From Pempheris klunzingeri (taxonomy: Eukaryota > Chordata > Actinopteri > Acropomatiformes > Pempheridae): a DNA stretch of 64,000 nt. The DNA lies in contig NC_092013.1 of the NCBI RefSeq assembly GCF_042242105.1, positions 9,446,618 to 9,510,617 on the forward strand, in the 5' to 3' direction. How positions within the stretch are numbered: the first letter of the stretch is position 1; every line of letters starts with the position of its first letter. Positions 41,345 to 54,059 of this stretch are shown here, piece after piece. Position numbers and translations under genes: made by a program. The notes under the pieces were generated by a model. That model was not told the DNA's origin and made no database searches. It was given only the letters and a program-made list of their open reading frames with translations.

Positions 41345-42014
41345 TCAAATCTTCATTTGACAACATTTTGTGTAAGATAACATCTGTCTTAATAGCTTAA
41401 ATCACACATTTGCTGAAAAGGAGATGAGCATTGTATTAGTCCTGATTGAGACGCCGTTGATTTGTCCAAATTGTCCAGATTATGTTCTTGTTGTCACTCG
41501 TGGGAAAAGAGGGGGTCACAAGTTAATATTAAAGAGCAAAACAATAACCTTTCTGCCAAGCAGCGGGCAGCGAGACTTCCATTGCAGCATAGTTGGACAA
41601 TGAATATGTTGAGAAAACATATTTTTCTCATCATCTCCATCCCCTCATTGGCCACTAGGAAGCACACATTTGTTTACTTCCATCAGCTCATATTATTTGT
41701 TAGCAGTCCTGTTTCTCTGCCTGCCGCTCCCAGCCAAAGTCAGCATTGCCACAGTTTTGAATGAAAACTAAAGAAACCCCATTAACAACATGACTTTTCC
41801 TCCTTTCTGCAATCTGCAGAGGTCCATTCAGGATTAATGCGCAGTTACAGTGCAGAATGATTTGGAGGGTAAATGCTCGAAAACCATGTGGATCATTTAG
41901 AACTTAAAGGTACATTTTCAGTGCTTTTTGATGTTGATTTGAGATGACATAAGTGTTGCATACTGAGACCCCTCTTGTATTAAATGATGATGTAGCACGG
42001 ACTGAATCTTCTAA

Positions 42015-45000
42015 CTAGGCAAAGATCTTAGTGATGAACTCCCGGAAACGTTTAGCGTACTGCTCTGGATGAACTGTCGAGATTTCTGCTCCTGCCTGCA
42101 AAACACACACAGACACAGTCGATCAAAGATAACAGAATGGAAACTGAAGGCAACCTTTCACACTTTGCAGGATAGAGATGTAAAGCCGGCGTATGCTAAG
42201 CAGCCCCTTTAAAGTGCACTGATCTCTCACCCTGTGTTTGACAGCCTTGGCAGCGTGAGCGGCTTTCTTCTTGGTGTCGTACTGCGTCAGCACGTCAATC
42301 AGACCCATGAAATAGACCTCCCTCCGGGGTGCACCTACATGGGGGTGAAAAACAGCATTTGGTGAGTGGTATTGATCTGCATGTATGATCTTATCTGCTG
42401 TAGCCCAGCACGAGATGAAGGTTAGGTGGATTACAGCTCAGGACTCCTTTAACCTACTTAAACTCACCAGAGATATCTCAGTTGTCAGGACTCACCTACA
42501 GTGCTCTGAATAGCGTACACATCCACATAAGGGTCGAACTCCCCGGGACCCATCGGTTTGTAGGAGTTCATGTAGCCACCAATCCCCTCAGGTGAGGTGG
42601 AGCCAGCAGCAGGAGCCAGGCCGTTTTCATCCTCCTCTTCCTCTTCATAGGATGACTCCATCTCCTCCTCCTCCTCCATCTCAGCCCGCTCCACATCATG
42701 GATGCCCAGCAGCAAGCTGTAGTCCATGATCTTCATACGCACCAGAAACTGCAGCAAATGGATACACGCGCACAAATTATGTCAGAGAAAGCATTTTCTG
42801 CAAGCATCTTCAGCATTCAATTTTCTTACCTCGATATCTCTGTTGAGCTTGTCCATGATCTTCTCCTTCTCCTCGTCGCTCACATAAACCTTTTGCATGT
42901 TATTCCTGAAGTCTACGTCTTTATAAGTGGGAAGCTCCTTCACCTGGAAACATGAAGTGAAGGTGATCCACTGTAAAATTACATTTATCCTGGAAATCAT
43001 AATATTTATTAGCATGTTTCTCATTAAAACTCAACCAGCCATCTTATTTTGGTTTGACATAAAAGTCAAATAATATTAGGCAAATGTTTTCCAAATCAAC
43101 ACAGTTGGAAAGATCAAAGCTCATAGTTCTGCAGTTATTTAAACTCCATCCATTCAACCAGCTATTTTTCAGTAATTTTTTTATCGAGGTCAAAGCCAAA
43201 CAGAGGGGTTCTGATGTGAAAACAGTTCTGAAAATCAAATATCAAAATCACATTTGTCACAATGCACAAAACATATTAATTAGATACAATATAGGAGATG
43301 TGATCTGTCCTCGCTGACACACTTTTTAAAAAGTACATTTCTGCTGTATGTTGTTAGAAATGCAGCATGTCAGACTGGGGGAAACAGCATGAATATACGT
43401 CCACACCTTCAGACAGGCTGGTGGCACAGCAGCAGCCTATTCAGACTTGTTAAGCTGCCCTCGTTAAGCAAACCACAAAGAATCTTGCACTTAATCTGAT
43501 TTTTCTCAATTTGCTTGCAGTGGATCTCACCATAACTCTTTCATACACTAGGGTCTTAAAGGCAGGGTCTGCAACTTATTTTAGAAGCACTTTTTGTTAT
43601 ATTGGTCTGAATTGGTATATTGGAATTCTCGACAGCAATCAATAAATGAAATAGTTTGACAAAAAAGAAAATCCTGTATCTGTGGCAGCAATGACCGCAG
43701 GAAGGCTGACATGTCTGTCGACCTATGTACAGTGCAGCCATTGCATCCTCCACAAGGCTAAAGCTAACAAGCTAGTTGCTCAAGAAGGGCAGAGAAAGTG
43801 CAGCCAAACTTTAGATAACAGCACAGCGACCGTTATGAGTTACCAGCACGAAGCACACCGAAAAACAAGAGAGAGCCGCTGTTGACTGCAACAGACACAA
43901 GCACAGCCTCTGAGGCCAGCTGCCTCAGTTGCTATAAGCTAAAGATAATGTTGCCTTGTGACGGTTTATATGATTGTGGCATTTCACAGAATTTTTATTG
44001 GTTAGACTGAAAAACTAACAGATGCTGTCAGTCAGCGGTTGTGTAGAGAACGAATGAGGGACCCAGCAGTGGTGCCCAGTCTCCTCATCTATCGTGGACT
44101 CGTCCTCCAGCAGTAACGTTAGTCAGGTAGCGAGTTCATGTGTTGTAGGGGAGTGGCTTTGGGAGAAAGCCTGAAGGGAGGAGGTCGGAAATTTTGGGTC
44201 GGATGCTTTCAAAATCTTGCTATTGGCCTTGTTTTTTTATACATATAATGCAAAAGCATTGAGCTGGTTCAGGGGTTGTTAAAAGGGCATTCCACCATTT
44301 TTACAAGACAATACTAATGCTTGATTATATTGAAAACAAACCAGACAACATCCCCTCTGTAAATCAACACAGTTGTAGGGCTGCAGAGTGTAGTTAGTTT
44401 AACAACAGCTTCTTATAAAACCTTAACCTTCACTTTAGCTCACCTTCTCTTTAAAACTTGCTTCACGAGACACCAGGGACCCCTGAGGGAAAAAAAGACT
44501 TCATGAACTCATAAGCATTAAAGCCCCTGTGTGTAGAATTGCCTTTGTGTGAGTAAAGCATCTCTCAAGTTAGAGACTTTAAATGTTCCAGTGTGCCCGC
44601 TCTTCCTTTCACAAATCTCTACATTTTCTTCTTCATAAAACCCAAGAAATCCAGTCAGTGAATCCTCATCTAGCTAAATGTCTCCTGCAGGATTTACCTT
44701 GAGATCATACTTCCTGTGTACATGCAGTCTGTGGCTGAACATGTTCCTCATAACTAACAGGTAGGTGTCCTCGCTCTCCACAGTGACTCTGTACATGGCC
44801 AGGAACTGAGGGAGCAGCGTGTTGCTGTGGCAGGTGACAATGTGCTAGAGGGGAGCAGCGAAAAATACACAATGAATGATAGGAAAACAAAGGACGGATT
44901 AACCCAGTTTCATTAAGGCAAGATACAGGTGGATCGGGTAAACATTTCAAACTAATAAATGATAAAACTAATCTAAAACTCTTATTAAAAAAAACGTATA

Positions 45001-48000
45001 TAAATCAGGCTATGAATGATATATGGACAAACCCTCAGTAAAAACCTTCAGAAAATCGACAGGAATAAAACCAGACAGTTTGGTGTTTGATAGTTAGTTA
45101 GACACAGTTTAGTAAATTGAACATGTGACTATTAGAAATTTTATTTCCACTTGTCTGAAAGAGGACATGAAAAAAACAACTTTTTTGCAGTTGGTGCACC
45201 ACAGGGAACCATTAAAGTCACCTCACAATATCTTCCTGGAGATTTCAACTACATTTCACAGCCTTATCAGTTTAAGGGATTTGCTCAAACTTAATCTACT
45301 GACCGAGGTCCTATGACGTAGTTCAAGGCTCTGGAAATCTTACATTCAGATTTATTATCATCAAATACGTGTGGGACAGGATTTGGCTTCAAACGTTAAT
45401 GAGCCTTGGCCAAAGGCGTCTTTTCACAAAAGACATTAATACATATTAACATTATATTAAAATGGCTGAATTCCACTTAGCTGCTTCAGTTTCAGGGTCG
45501 TGGCATTGTCCACGCTGGCTCACTGTCACACTGTCATGGCACACTGGGATGATTAATTATAATGGAGCCATTATTAATGTTATTAGTACTGCATGTGCTT
45601 TTTGTACTTTGTCAAATGTCTGCTGTGAGAAAAGGTCCATTGTGAAAAAACAAATGCAATAACACATGAACAAAATTCCAATGTTGTGTTTATTTTGCCA
45701 GCGTATAAAGTTACTGAAACAAATGTTCTCTGTTTCGTTAAACGCCTTTGAGGGAGCGCAGCTTGCCCTTAAATCTTTCCCATCAGTCTGCTCTTCACAC
45801 ATTTCTGTAGAAACAGAGGTGGTCGTGACTGGGAGTCTTTGTTGTATATTACATATTGTTCTAAACTCGCTTTTAAATGTAAAAACAAGAGCTCAAGTCA
45901 TGCACCATTACTTGTAGAAGGAAAAAACTGAAAATGCCAACATACATCTCTCAGCTTTGATGTTGAAAAAACCTTTGCCATGGCAACCAAGGTTAGCACA
46001 GAATGAGAGGAAAATATGTGACTAATGGAGTGTATCCTCAGATTTTAATGGCTGAAGTTTAATCACAAACTAGAAAACAGATCAGCTCGCTACATTATGG
46101 GCTAAGATAATGGTTTGCTCGGTGTGAGAGGACATTTAAACCTCCCACCACCACTAGTGAGCCCTCCACCCCGTGTCAGTCCCACCTGGTGATACTCAGA
46201 CAGGATGTTGTGCATCTCCTCCACCTCCTCGCTAGAGATTTCTTTCACCACCAAAGTGCGGTCGTATGATGTCAGCAGCAGTCCCACACACTGTCCATCC
46301 TCGTCTTTGAGTGGAGGACTGCGGGCCAGAGACACCTGTGTGCGAGAGAGAGGACAGCGACGTGTGACATCAGCTGGACAATACATGAAACAGCCATCAC
46401 GCCGTTAAATAACCAATTCTCTCAGAGACACCGAAACATAGTTTCTAATGCAAACAGACAGCACATTTTGAACGATGCGGCCTATTTGTGTCCGTGTTAT
46501 ATATATTATTTATTATGTTATTATATATTATGCTGGAACATTTTGCACAGATGCACACTATGGTTCAAGACATTTCATGCATCACTCTTGTAGATGTGCA
46601 GAATTAAAATGTTTATCGGCACATAAGTGAGCGAATTGTACAATATGGCTCGCACACAGTAAATGTGTGGTTAGCAAATGTGCACTGAGCAGAGAGGATG
46701 GTGCCTGTGTGTGTGTGTGCCACCTGGCCCATGCAAATGTTACACAAAGGAATGCAAATGTAGAAGGGATTAGATCAATGCATGCAGATAAGTGTCTGGT
46801 TTTATACAAAAGAAAAAAGCACTTAGATGCTCTGTGTCCATGTTTTTCAAACATTTTGTCTCATCTTCACGTTTTTTTTTTTCACAATTAAGCATTGATT
46901 GTGGGTTTATCATCATATAATCATACCTGGTAATCTTGGTCCTCGATCCCAAAGCGCTCTCGCAGGTTTCTGAACACCTGGGGACAGTACTCTTTGAATT
47001 TGAACTGTCCTGGAAGATTCTCTCTGGGGAACAAGGACGATTTAACACATTAAATAAGAACAATGAGGCTAGATTCACAGTGCTGCAACATTCCTCACGT
47101 GACATCTAATCAGAAACAGGAGCAACAAACGCTTCATGAAATAAATATTCTAAAAGAAAAAACTATTAGTAGATGATTAAGCTTAACATAAAGTGTTCTG
47201 CTTTCACTTTCTACACCCTCTTAAATACGACACAAATATATTTCATTGCAGAAAAGAGAACATGATTAAATTCCTGCTGTTTCTACACTGATATAGTCAT
47301 TCAAAATAAGAGATAATAGCCAATTACACATTGTGTTTATTAATTAACATTATATATATATATGTATAAATGTGTGTGTATTCTATTATGCCACTAAAAC
47401 ATGAAGTCCATATGTGTTTAATGGCACTTGGGTGTCGAGTCTACCAGTTTATTAATTGTCCAACTTGACACCTGCATCGTTGGTTATGTTCAAACTATTT
47501 GACTAAATTCTTCTTTATCATCCAGCACTTCAAGTTGTTTCCATATCAAGCAACACTGGAAAACAAAACTGTGTGAACTCTCACCAACGTAACAGCACTT
47601 TATTGTGAGGAAAAACATATTTAATTGTTCTGCCCACCTCTGTTTAGAAGTCTTTACACGACCTGGATTCCTGAATGGATTAAAGGATTATTGAAAGCCA
47701 CAAGTTTTCTACACTCTGTCCGTATGGAAACTGAACCTCTGAAGACAGAGTGTATAGTGTTGGATATCAATTTGAAACTGGCTCTGTCGAACACTGTCTC
47801 TGAGTCATGCTCATCCCCTGTGACCCAAACAACACTTTCTGATAAATTCACCAATTTAGCTCTTTTACTGTCGTGTTTGTCTGCGACGTGTTAATGTCCT
47901 TGTGTTGCACAACCACTGGGTGAAAATAACGCTGCATTTCCAACTCTAGTATCCAGTCATTCTTTTACATATAGCTCTGACAATGGCGCATACTGCAGCC

Positions 48001-48413
48001 CATCACCCAGACAAGCTGAATCATTACTTCTTTCATCTTTTTAGCTTGTTTCACTGTTATTGTTAGTGCTGTAGCCGTGGTAGTTTTAAAGGCACTGTGA
48101 GGGTAGAGAAGATTTGTTGCCCTCCAAAAAGGGGGTCTGCTATTTCAGATAAGCACACTAAGGCAAATAAATCATGAAATCGGTGCAAATCGCAGGAAGC
48201 AGGATGAAGGTTCCTACAATCAGGGCTGAGTGGAGACACAGTACTTGTTGAAGAGGTGGTTGTTGACTTTGATCTTGGTGCTGGCTCTGAAGTCGTCTGG
48301 GAGCAGCATGACAGGTACAGGTACCTGGCTCAGGTCGTTGATCTGCGCATGATCAGCGGATAAGCGGTTAATGGACACGTTAAGGCAGAAGAGGCCAATA
48401 GAAACACATAGCA

Positions 48414-48454
<41 letters not shown>

Positions 48455-48612
48455 ACCGCGTGATTGACTCCCCACATCAGCACGCTCAGCACCGGGTCAC
48501 TGGCTCGGAGAACCTCCACTTTCTGCTGCACAAAGTGTTTCTTCTTCGTCTTCCTTTTGGGCGCCAGGGCGCTCAGAGGGTTGGAGGTGGCGCTGGGAGG
48601 AGAAGACATCAT
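42015..48612 (-). CDS. pip4k2c: PI5P 4-kinase type 2 gamma, complete
   Basis: Phosphoinositide kinase that makes PI(4,5)P2 from PI5P; the gamma isoform has low activity in mammals and acts largely in complexes with the other isoforms. Exons in transcript order: 48612-48457, 48342-48245, 47023-46927, 46335-46186, 44844-44698, 44482-44444, 42943-42830, 42748-42496, 42334-42231, 42095-42015; 412 aa against 421 in human. Visible: [18 protein letters not shown], the MLLPDDF segment, Lys148 in TLVVKEI (ATP-binding lysine by alignment), [14 protein letters not shown], catalytic [12 protein letters not shown], then an acidic insert ([18 protein letters not shown]) and the C-terminal [24 protein letters not shown] and the diverged loop before SYDRTL point to gamma rather than alpha/beta. 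Start chosen at ATG 48612 by homology; the frame stays open upstream to an ATG at 48783, so 57 extra residues cannot be excluded. The first coding intron is only 114 bp and mostly a CA repeat. Confidence 0.95.
43558..44230. repeat. Possible dispersed repeat in pip4k2c intron
   Basis: The start, aaaggcagggtctgcaactt, and internal phrases such as cattgcatcctccacaaggc, taaagctaacaagctagttg and acagcacagcgaccgttatg look like sequence recurring in teleost genomes. No inverted end is found at the right, and there is no second copy in the window, so boundaries and class are uncertain. Confidence 0.35.
45408..45640 (+). mobile_element. Small TIR element (MITE-like), copy 2
   Basis: Left end ggccaaaggcgtcttttcac then aaaagacatt; right end aatgtctgctgtgagaaaag then gtcc. 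Reverse-complementing the right end gives the left-end pattern, and it matches the left end of copy 1 (1725) closely. The interior shares atggctgaattcca, tagctgcttcagttt, cacgctgg and gagccattattaatgttatt with copy 1. It lies in the pip4k2c intron between exons 4 and 5. Non-coding. Confidence 0.65.
48415..48452. repeat. (AC)n microsatellite in pip4k2c intron 1
   Basis: About 19 AC units (GT on the sense strand). The gene's first coding exon ends at 48457, so the repeat begins five bases beyond the splice junction and fills a third of a 114-base intron. Confidence 0.95.
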
Positions 48613-50548
48613 CACACGGACCAGAGCGTCCGTCTGTGAGCGGGGTTGTAGTTTGGCACGGAGGCGTCCTGTGTGTGTATGTAAAGCAGGCTGAAGTCCG
48701 CCCTGTGGAGTCAACGGAGCCAACTCACCGCCTCCTGGTCCAGAGAGGTTTCCATTCAGACAGGTGACGGGTTGAGCCAACACGATGTGCTATTTGCAAA
48801 TTATGACACACTTATAATAACAATAATGACATTTTTCCCATACGGGCTCACCAATAAAACAACAGAGCAGTCTAGTAACAACTAATATCTGTGTGAAACT
48901 GTATTTAGTGGGTTTTGTGCTAAATGACATCATATTCAAAGGCGTGTTTCACAGCCTTTTTTGCTTGAATGGAGAAACGTCTGATCTACATCACAGGTTA
49001 TGATCTTGCTGTGGGATTGAGTAATGAGCAGATCAACCGTAGAGTAATTTTCCATCACATATTGCTTCATTTGAAGGATTTTTGGTTTCACAACCAAAAG
49101 AAATAGTAGATATATTGTTTTCAATACTCATTTTGATGTTCTTAATTACCCCTCACATTTATCTTGGGACCCTATGATGGGGGGCCCTGACACTGAGTAC
49201 CCTTCATTATACTAAGGTCCAATACAAGTAGTCTCAACAAATAAAAAACATATCCATTACAAGGTTTTAATGGACTATTGCAAACCATAGTTGTTTCTGT
49301 TCACTCTTTGTAATCGTGTTCTCAGTGCTGCAGAAGTTATTGTGCTTTCGGCAGCCATTATGACAGCTTTCATAATGGTTTTATTGCAGCCAAAATCAAA
49401 TAGTTAATCCTGTGCGATTACAGAAATCACCAAGGCACTCAGATTTTTTAAAAAGAATATTCATATGTGAGTTTTTTTTATTGTGATCTCAAAACACCTT
49501 TATTGTCCTTCTGTTCAATTGTATGAAAAAAAGCAACGTATTGTATTGTACGTATTTATATACCTTCCTCTTCTTCTTCTTCTCTTTTTCTTCATTTGCA
49601 AGGTTAGTTTTAAGGACTAGATGGATTTACTTTTTCATTAAAAGCAGTTTTTTTTATTCAAAAACAGGTAACAAAATGTTCTTTAAATGCACTAAAATCC
49701 ACAAAGCATCCATAAAGTCTCTTATGGATTTGTCAGTCTTAACTTCCTCTTATTGATCAAGAGGGACATTTTACTAATGAGTGTCAAAAAATAAAATCAT
49801 AACAATAATAATGCCCCCCTGTCTAATTCTACTTTACAAATTCAGGTTCTTAGAATAATACCTCAGGTGTATGCTCTTATTGGCACCCACTGATAAATTA
49901 CGTGTTCTGTTACCAGCAATATTAACATAAATATATAATATTCAAAGTAACATAAATAAAAAGGATTACATCAAGACATTATGTACAGCAGTTACAGTAC
50001 TACAATTACAGTGGTTTCAAAGTAAAGAAAAATACTGAAAATACGTGAATAAATATACATTTGTCCCAGTCATATTGTTCCTGAAACTTGGTTGATGATT
50101 GATTGATTGATTGGTTGGCATGAAATATTATTGGAGTTGAAATGTCAAAACGTGAAGATGAACACCTTGAATTTTATGTGCAGCTTTAACTGTAGGTGCA
50201 GTTTCTCCAAGTCTCAACAGAGTCTCTTGTCACAGTGTAACAGTCGGCTGGATGAGTTCATGTTAATATAAATTTGATATATTACATCTACATCTAATAT
50301 AGGTAGATGTGAAAGGAATGTCTAATCAATACAGTCCTAATATGTTCAGTAGAGGGCGCAAAGAGACAAAGTTACACCTGATTTCGAAGCAGCTTCTGAT
50401 TGGTGGAGAGCGGCTCCACCAATGAGGAGCTGCTGGATGAAATGCGAGACTGTGTTGAGCTCCTTGAGATTCCTCATGGTGTTCCTTCATCTTTATCTCA
50501 TATCTGAAGCGTCAGCCTCCTCTGCTTTCAGTCCAGGCTTTGTGCTTT
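48613..50548 (-). other. pip4k2c 5' flank and igfbp6 3' UTR
   Basis: The head of pip4k2c and the tail of igfbp6 face this spacer. It is AT-rich, with no open frame of interest. No TATA box stands out upstream of pip4k2c, and several TTTATT hexamers (for example near 49477 and 49499) could serve as igfbp6 poly(A) signals; none is preferred. Confidence 0.45.
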
Positions 50549-51900
50549 TTAACAACTCAAGCTGCCCTTCTGTTTAGTGTTGGAGGAGACCGGCATGCCG
50601 TTCTTATCCACGCACCAGCACCTGCCACGCTGCTTACCTCGAGACGACCAACACTGCACAGACAGAACAGGAAAATACATTGTTTTAGCGAGCACGCGTC
50701 TACAGGAAAGTCTGTTTTCAATGATTCCCTATAATTCGTAGTGGTTTGCAAACTCACCTGCTTCTTTCTGAAGAAACCACGTTTGTCACAGTTGGGCATG
50801 TAGATATCATGCTGCGAGTTGAATAAATGGGCATCAAGACCTTTGATAAGTGTGGTTAGCAGTTTACGACACGGAGCCTGTAGGATCAGATCAATAGATT
50901 AGTGTAAGCACAAGCCCGATTGTGTGTAATCCATGCACTGTTTCTCTGAATTACTGAGGTCATTAGATGCAGAGGATTTCTACCTCGTTTGGGTCCTCAG
51001 TAGGTGCTGGATCTGGGATCAGATAAAGAGAAAAACATGTAGTATTGATCACTTATTGCTGTGTGAATGCCTGTTTAGATCAAACAACATTCATTCTATT
51101 GTGAGGTCCGATTATCCTGTCTGAGAAGTCCTCAGCAATAGTTTTTAATTCTGATTCTGATTAAAAGCACTGTTAATACAAAAAGCACTAATAAATGAAG
51201 AGTAGAAATCAGTGGTTATACTGCGGTCACTGCATCATAAAACATTTTTCATGCAACCTACTGCGATGTCTCACCACATCTCCTTATGCTAAAGTGTTTT
51301 AATTTAACAACTTGTGAGCAGTAGGGCCATGGAAAAAGAAACTCAGGTGTGTAAACACAGGTGTGTTTCGGCGTTCAAATTGTCACTTGGCTGGTAAAAA
51401 CTTGTGATCAGATTACAGGAAGATTGATTGAATGCTTAAATGTGAAACAGAAGTAAATGAAACTGTTAAAAACAGACAAATAAATCAGCGACAGACAGAC
51501 AGCGTTGGTGTTGAAAATCAGCACACCTACATCCGGACCACCCTGCTTCATTCATTCACGTCGTCTCCTGAGTGTGAATCTTACCTGCCGTGCGAGTATG
51601 GTCAGTTGGGCTGATGCTGCTAGCGTTACTGCAGACTCCCCTGCCCTCCAGCAGGGCACGGAGGGGCCTGGGCTCATCCTCTGGAGGTGCACAGCGTAGA
51701 CCGTGGGCACAGCTCACAGTGTAGACCCCGCATGGTTCTCCGAAGGCTGGAGCGGTGGCGTTTAGATCTACAGATGGCTGACTCTGTGAGGTCTTTGATT
51801 TACAGGTGGAGCATCCTCTGGATGGCGTGGTCAGCGGCACTGGGCTCGACAAAGCCGGCTGCAGGAGGAGCAGTGCCAGGATGTTTAAATACTGAAGCAT
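50549..51900 (-). CDS. igfbp6: Insulin-like growth factor-binding protein 6, complete
   Basis: Secreted IGF-binding protein; the mammalian form prefers IGF-II. Exons in transcript order: 51900-51585, 51012-50984, 50877-50758, 50653-50549; 189 aa. Residues 1-19 are a signal peptide (LALLLLQPALSS). The N-domain has Cys30, 33, 57, 64, 70 and 90 with PCGVYTVSCAHGLRC and PLRALLEGRGVC, the hallmark C-terminal half of the IGFBP fold. Sequons N47-A-T and N92-A-S are present. A very short linker (exon 2 codes about 10 residues) leads to a thyroglobulin type-1 domain with six cysteines (118, 145, 156, 167, 169, 189), YMPNCDKRGFF and CWCV. IGFBP6 is favoured by the missing GCGCC motif, the RALLEGRG segment and the neighbour spryd3. 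The a/b paralogue cannot be decided. The N-domain has only six cysteines where human IGFBP6 has ten. Confidence 0.92.
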
Positions 51901-52086
51901 CTCACACTGAAAGCTGTCCGCTAATAGATGGTACCAGTCCAGTCTCCTACAACTGGCCTTTTTCTATGAGAACTTAAAATCAAATTAGATCCACCAACTG
52001 CAGTGTGTCTGTGTATCCAAAAGGTGGATAGTAATTCCCCCAAGCCAAGACAAAGTGATAATGAGGCTGACAGACACTGGCAGCAG

Positions 52087-52094
52087 CTTTTAAA
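52087..52094 (-). promoter_or_regulatory. TATA-like site upstream of igfbp6
   Basis: On the minus strand this reads TTTAAAAG, about 190 bases upstream of the igfbp6 ATG, a spacing that would give a 5' UTR of roughly 150-160 bases. The match to TATAAA is weak. Confidence 0.25.
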
Positions 52095-53957
52095 GAGCCC
52101 AAACCAGTGGAGAAAGGTATGGGAGGGTACGTGATGGAGAATGTTAGTTTTCCCTCTCATTTCCACACAGCTGAGCACACCCCGTTTCCCCCTTGAATCT
52201 GACACACACGCTCACGCACGCTCATACCATTTGTTGCCTGTCATCTTGCAGGACAGTAATGTTTTCTGCACGGACATAAATCACAAGTGATCGCTGCGTG
52301 CGCTACTCCATTGCTCTGCCTTTTCCCCCACTGAGAGGGTCATTTATTTACAGAGGCGACACTTTCATTGTAGCCGACCAATCACGGCTCAGCATGTAAA
52401 TTTTTTGATCACCGCTGTTCATCATAAAAAAAAAAACAAAGAAACATCAATTGGAATATTCCCATCTGTTTCTACAGAACTGATTAGATTTTGTGTCTTA
52501 TAATCTGTCACCGTTTGTTGTGGCTGAAAACTAAAATGACCAACGTGAGTAAAAATATACATGTTCATTCATTACATACAGTATTTTTTTTACTTGAATG
52601 ATTTGCTTAGATGCTACTTTGCACTTGTTCTCTGCTACATTTCACAAGCAAACATTGTTCTTTTTTTCCTCCACTACATTTACCCAACAGAGGCAATCAC
52701 AGATGTGACATGTAAAACCTATAAGGAGATTATTATATATGATGTAAATAGTTAAACGCAGCTCCACCTCAACCAAGTACAACATTAAGATGTTTTAATA
52801 CAATGCAAGGCTCTATAATAATCGGGAGTTTTGCCACAGTACTGTGCTCTTTGTGCTCATAGCATAGTGAGCTTACAATATTGTACTCTGAGCATGATTT
52901 GAAATTCAGTTAAAAGAAATCTACAAATGAACTCGCTGATCTTATAAACTACATTAAAAGTCTCTGGTCCTTCCAACCTTTCGTCCTTGTTTTTGACATC
53001 ATTGTGACGTCTCTTTAAATAGCAACCACTAAACAAACACTTTGTTCATGGAGCGTGTTTGCAGAGTTTGTAGGGCTGCGGGGCTAAAGATTCAGAGGAA
53101 GCGGTCGACACTGAGAGGCTGAAGGAGTGCCACTCAAGGTTGGATGACTAAGACATTAATAACCACGGGCAAAAAAGTCCCACCCTGCAAATTCCAGTGT
53201 CAGTGAGTCACAAACAGATCAAGTTAGAAGACATGAGCTCAAAAATCAGACAGCCTTATAACATGATGCACTGATATCCTACTTGCTGCCACTTAATCTC
53301 TGATACATATAAAATATGCTGTAGTTACATATTGTGCGTAACCCAATAGGCAGCCACAGAGAGGGTATGATGACGTAAATATCATTTCTCACCATATACA
53401 GATGATCTTTCAGTTTGCCCCTGAATATCTTTAGATGTATTAAGCCTCAGTGGAAGATACTGAATTTGCAGGATTTGTGCAGTGACAATGTATCTGGATT
53501 TTCTTTATATGTATTGAATATGACAGCTTCTTAATTCAGTTCTAGAAAAGATACCGGCCTGATTTATATCCTATATATCACAACATAAAATTACATTTGT
53601 CCTTTTTGATGGAAGGTTTTATCCATATGGTCCCCCTCTAGTATAATTTACTAATGGGAGCTTATGCTCAACATTGAAAGGGTCATAAAGGAACCCTTAA
53701 AGGAAAGGTACCAAACAATCCCTGTCTATCCAGACAATGTTGGTATAAGGCTCGTCTCAGAAAATAAAATTTCATATTATTATTTTTGTATGAAAGAAAA
53801 AAGTTTTATTATGACATTGAAGTCACTGCTTATTTATTTTAACGTCTTCAAGTCTTTTTTTTTTTCAGAATTCATCCTTGGTTGATTTGTGTGTACTGCT
53901 CATGTAAAACAGACGTAACACGCCATCTGTAAAACTAAAGGAAAAAAAACTTTTTTA

Positions 53958-53971
53958 ACACACACACACAC

Positions 53972-54012
<41 letters not shown>
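53958..54012. repeat. (CA)n microsatellite
   Basis: About 27 CA units with a CG interruption, immediately upstream of the likely spryd3 promoter. Confidence 0.95.
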
Positions 54013-54013
<1 letters not shown>

Positions 54014-54059
54014 GGCACTGCACAGGTTAAGCGTCTACTGTACACACGCTCTGAATTAA

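Larger units (their letters stand above)
37645..42014. other. agap2 3' UTR and spacer to convergent pip4k2c
   Basis: Begins with the agap2 3' UTR, which carries a (GT)n(GA)n microsatellite 20 bases after the stop. An ATTAAA near 38961 is one candidate poly(A) signal, without strong support. The rest is AT-rich, with an inverted-repeat element at 40198-40335 and no recognisable exon. The 3' end of pip4k2c enters from the right. Confidence 0.5.
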
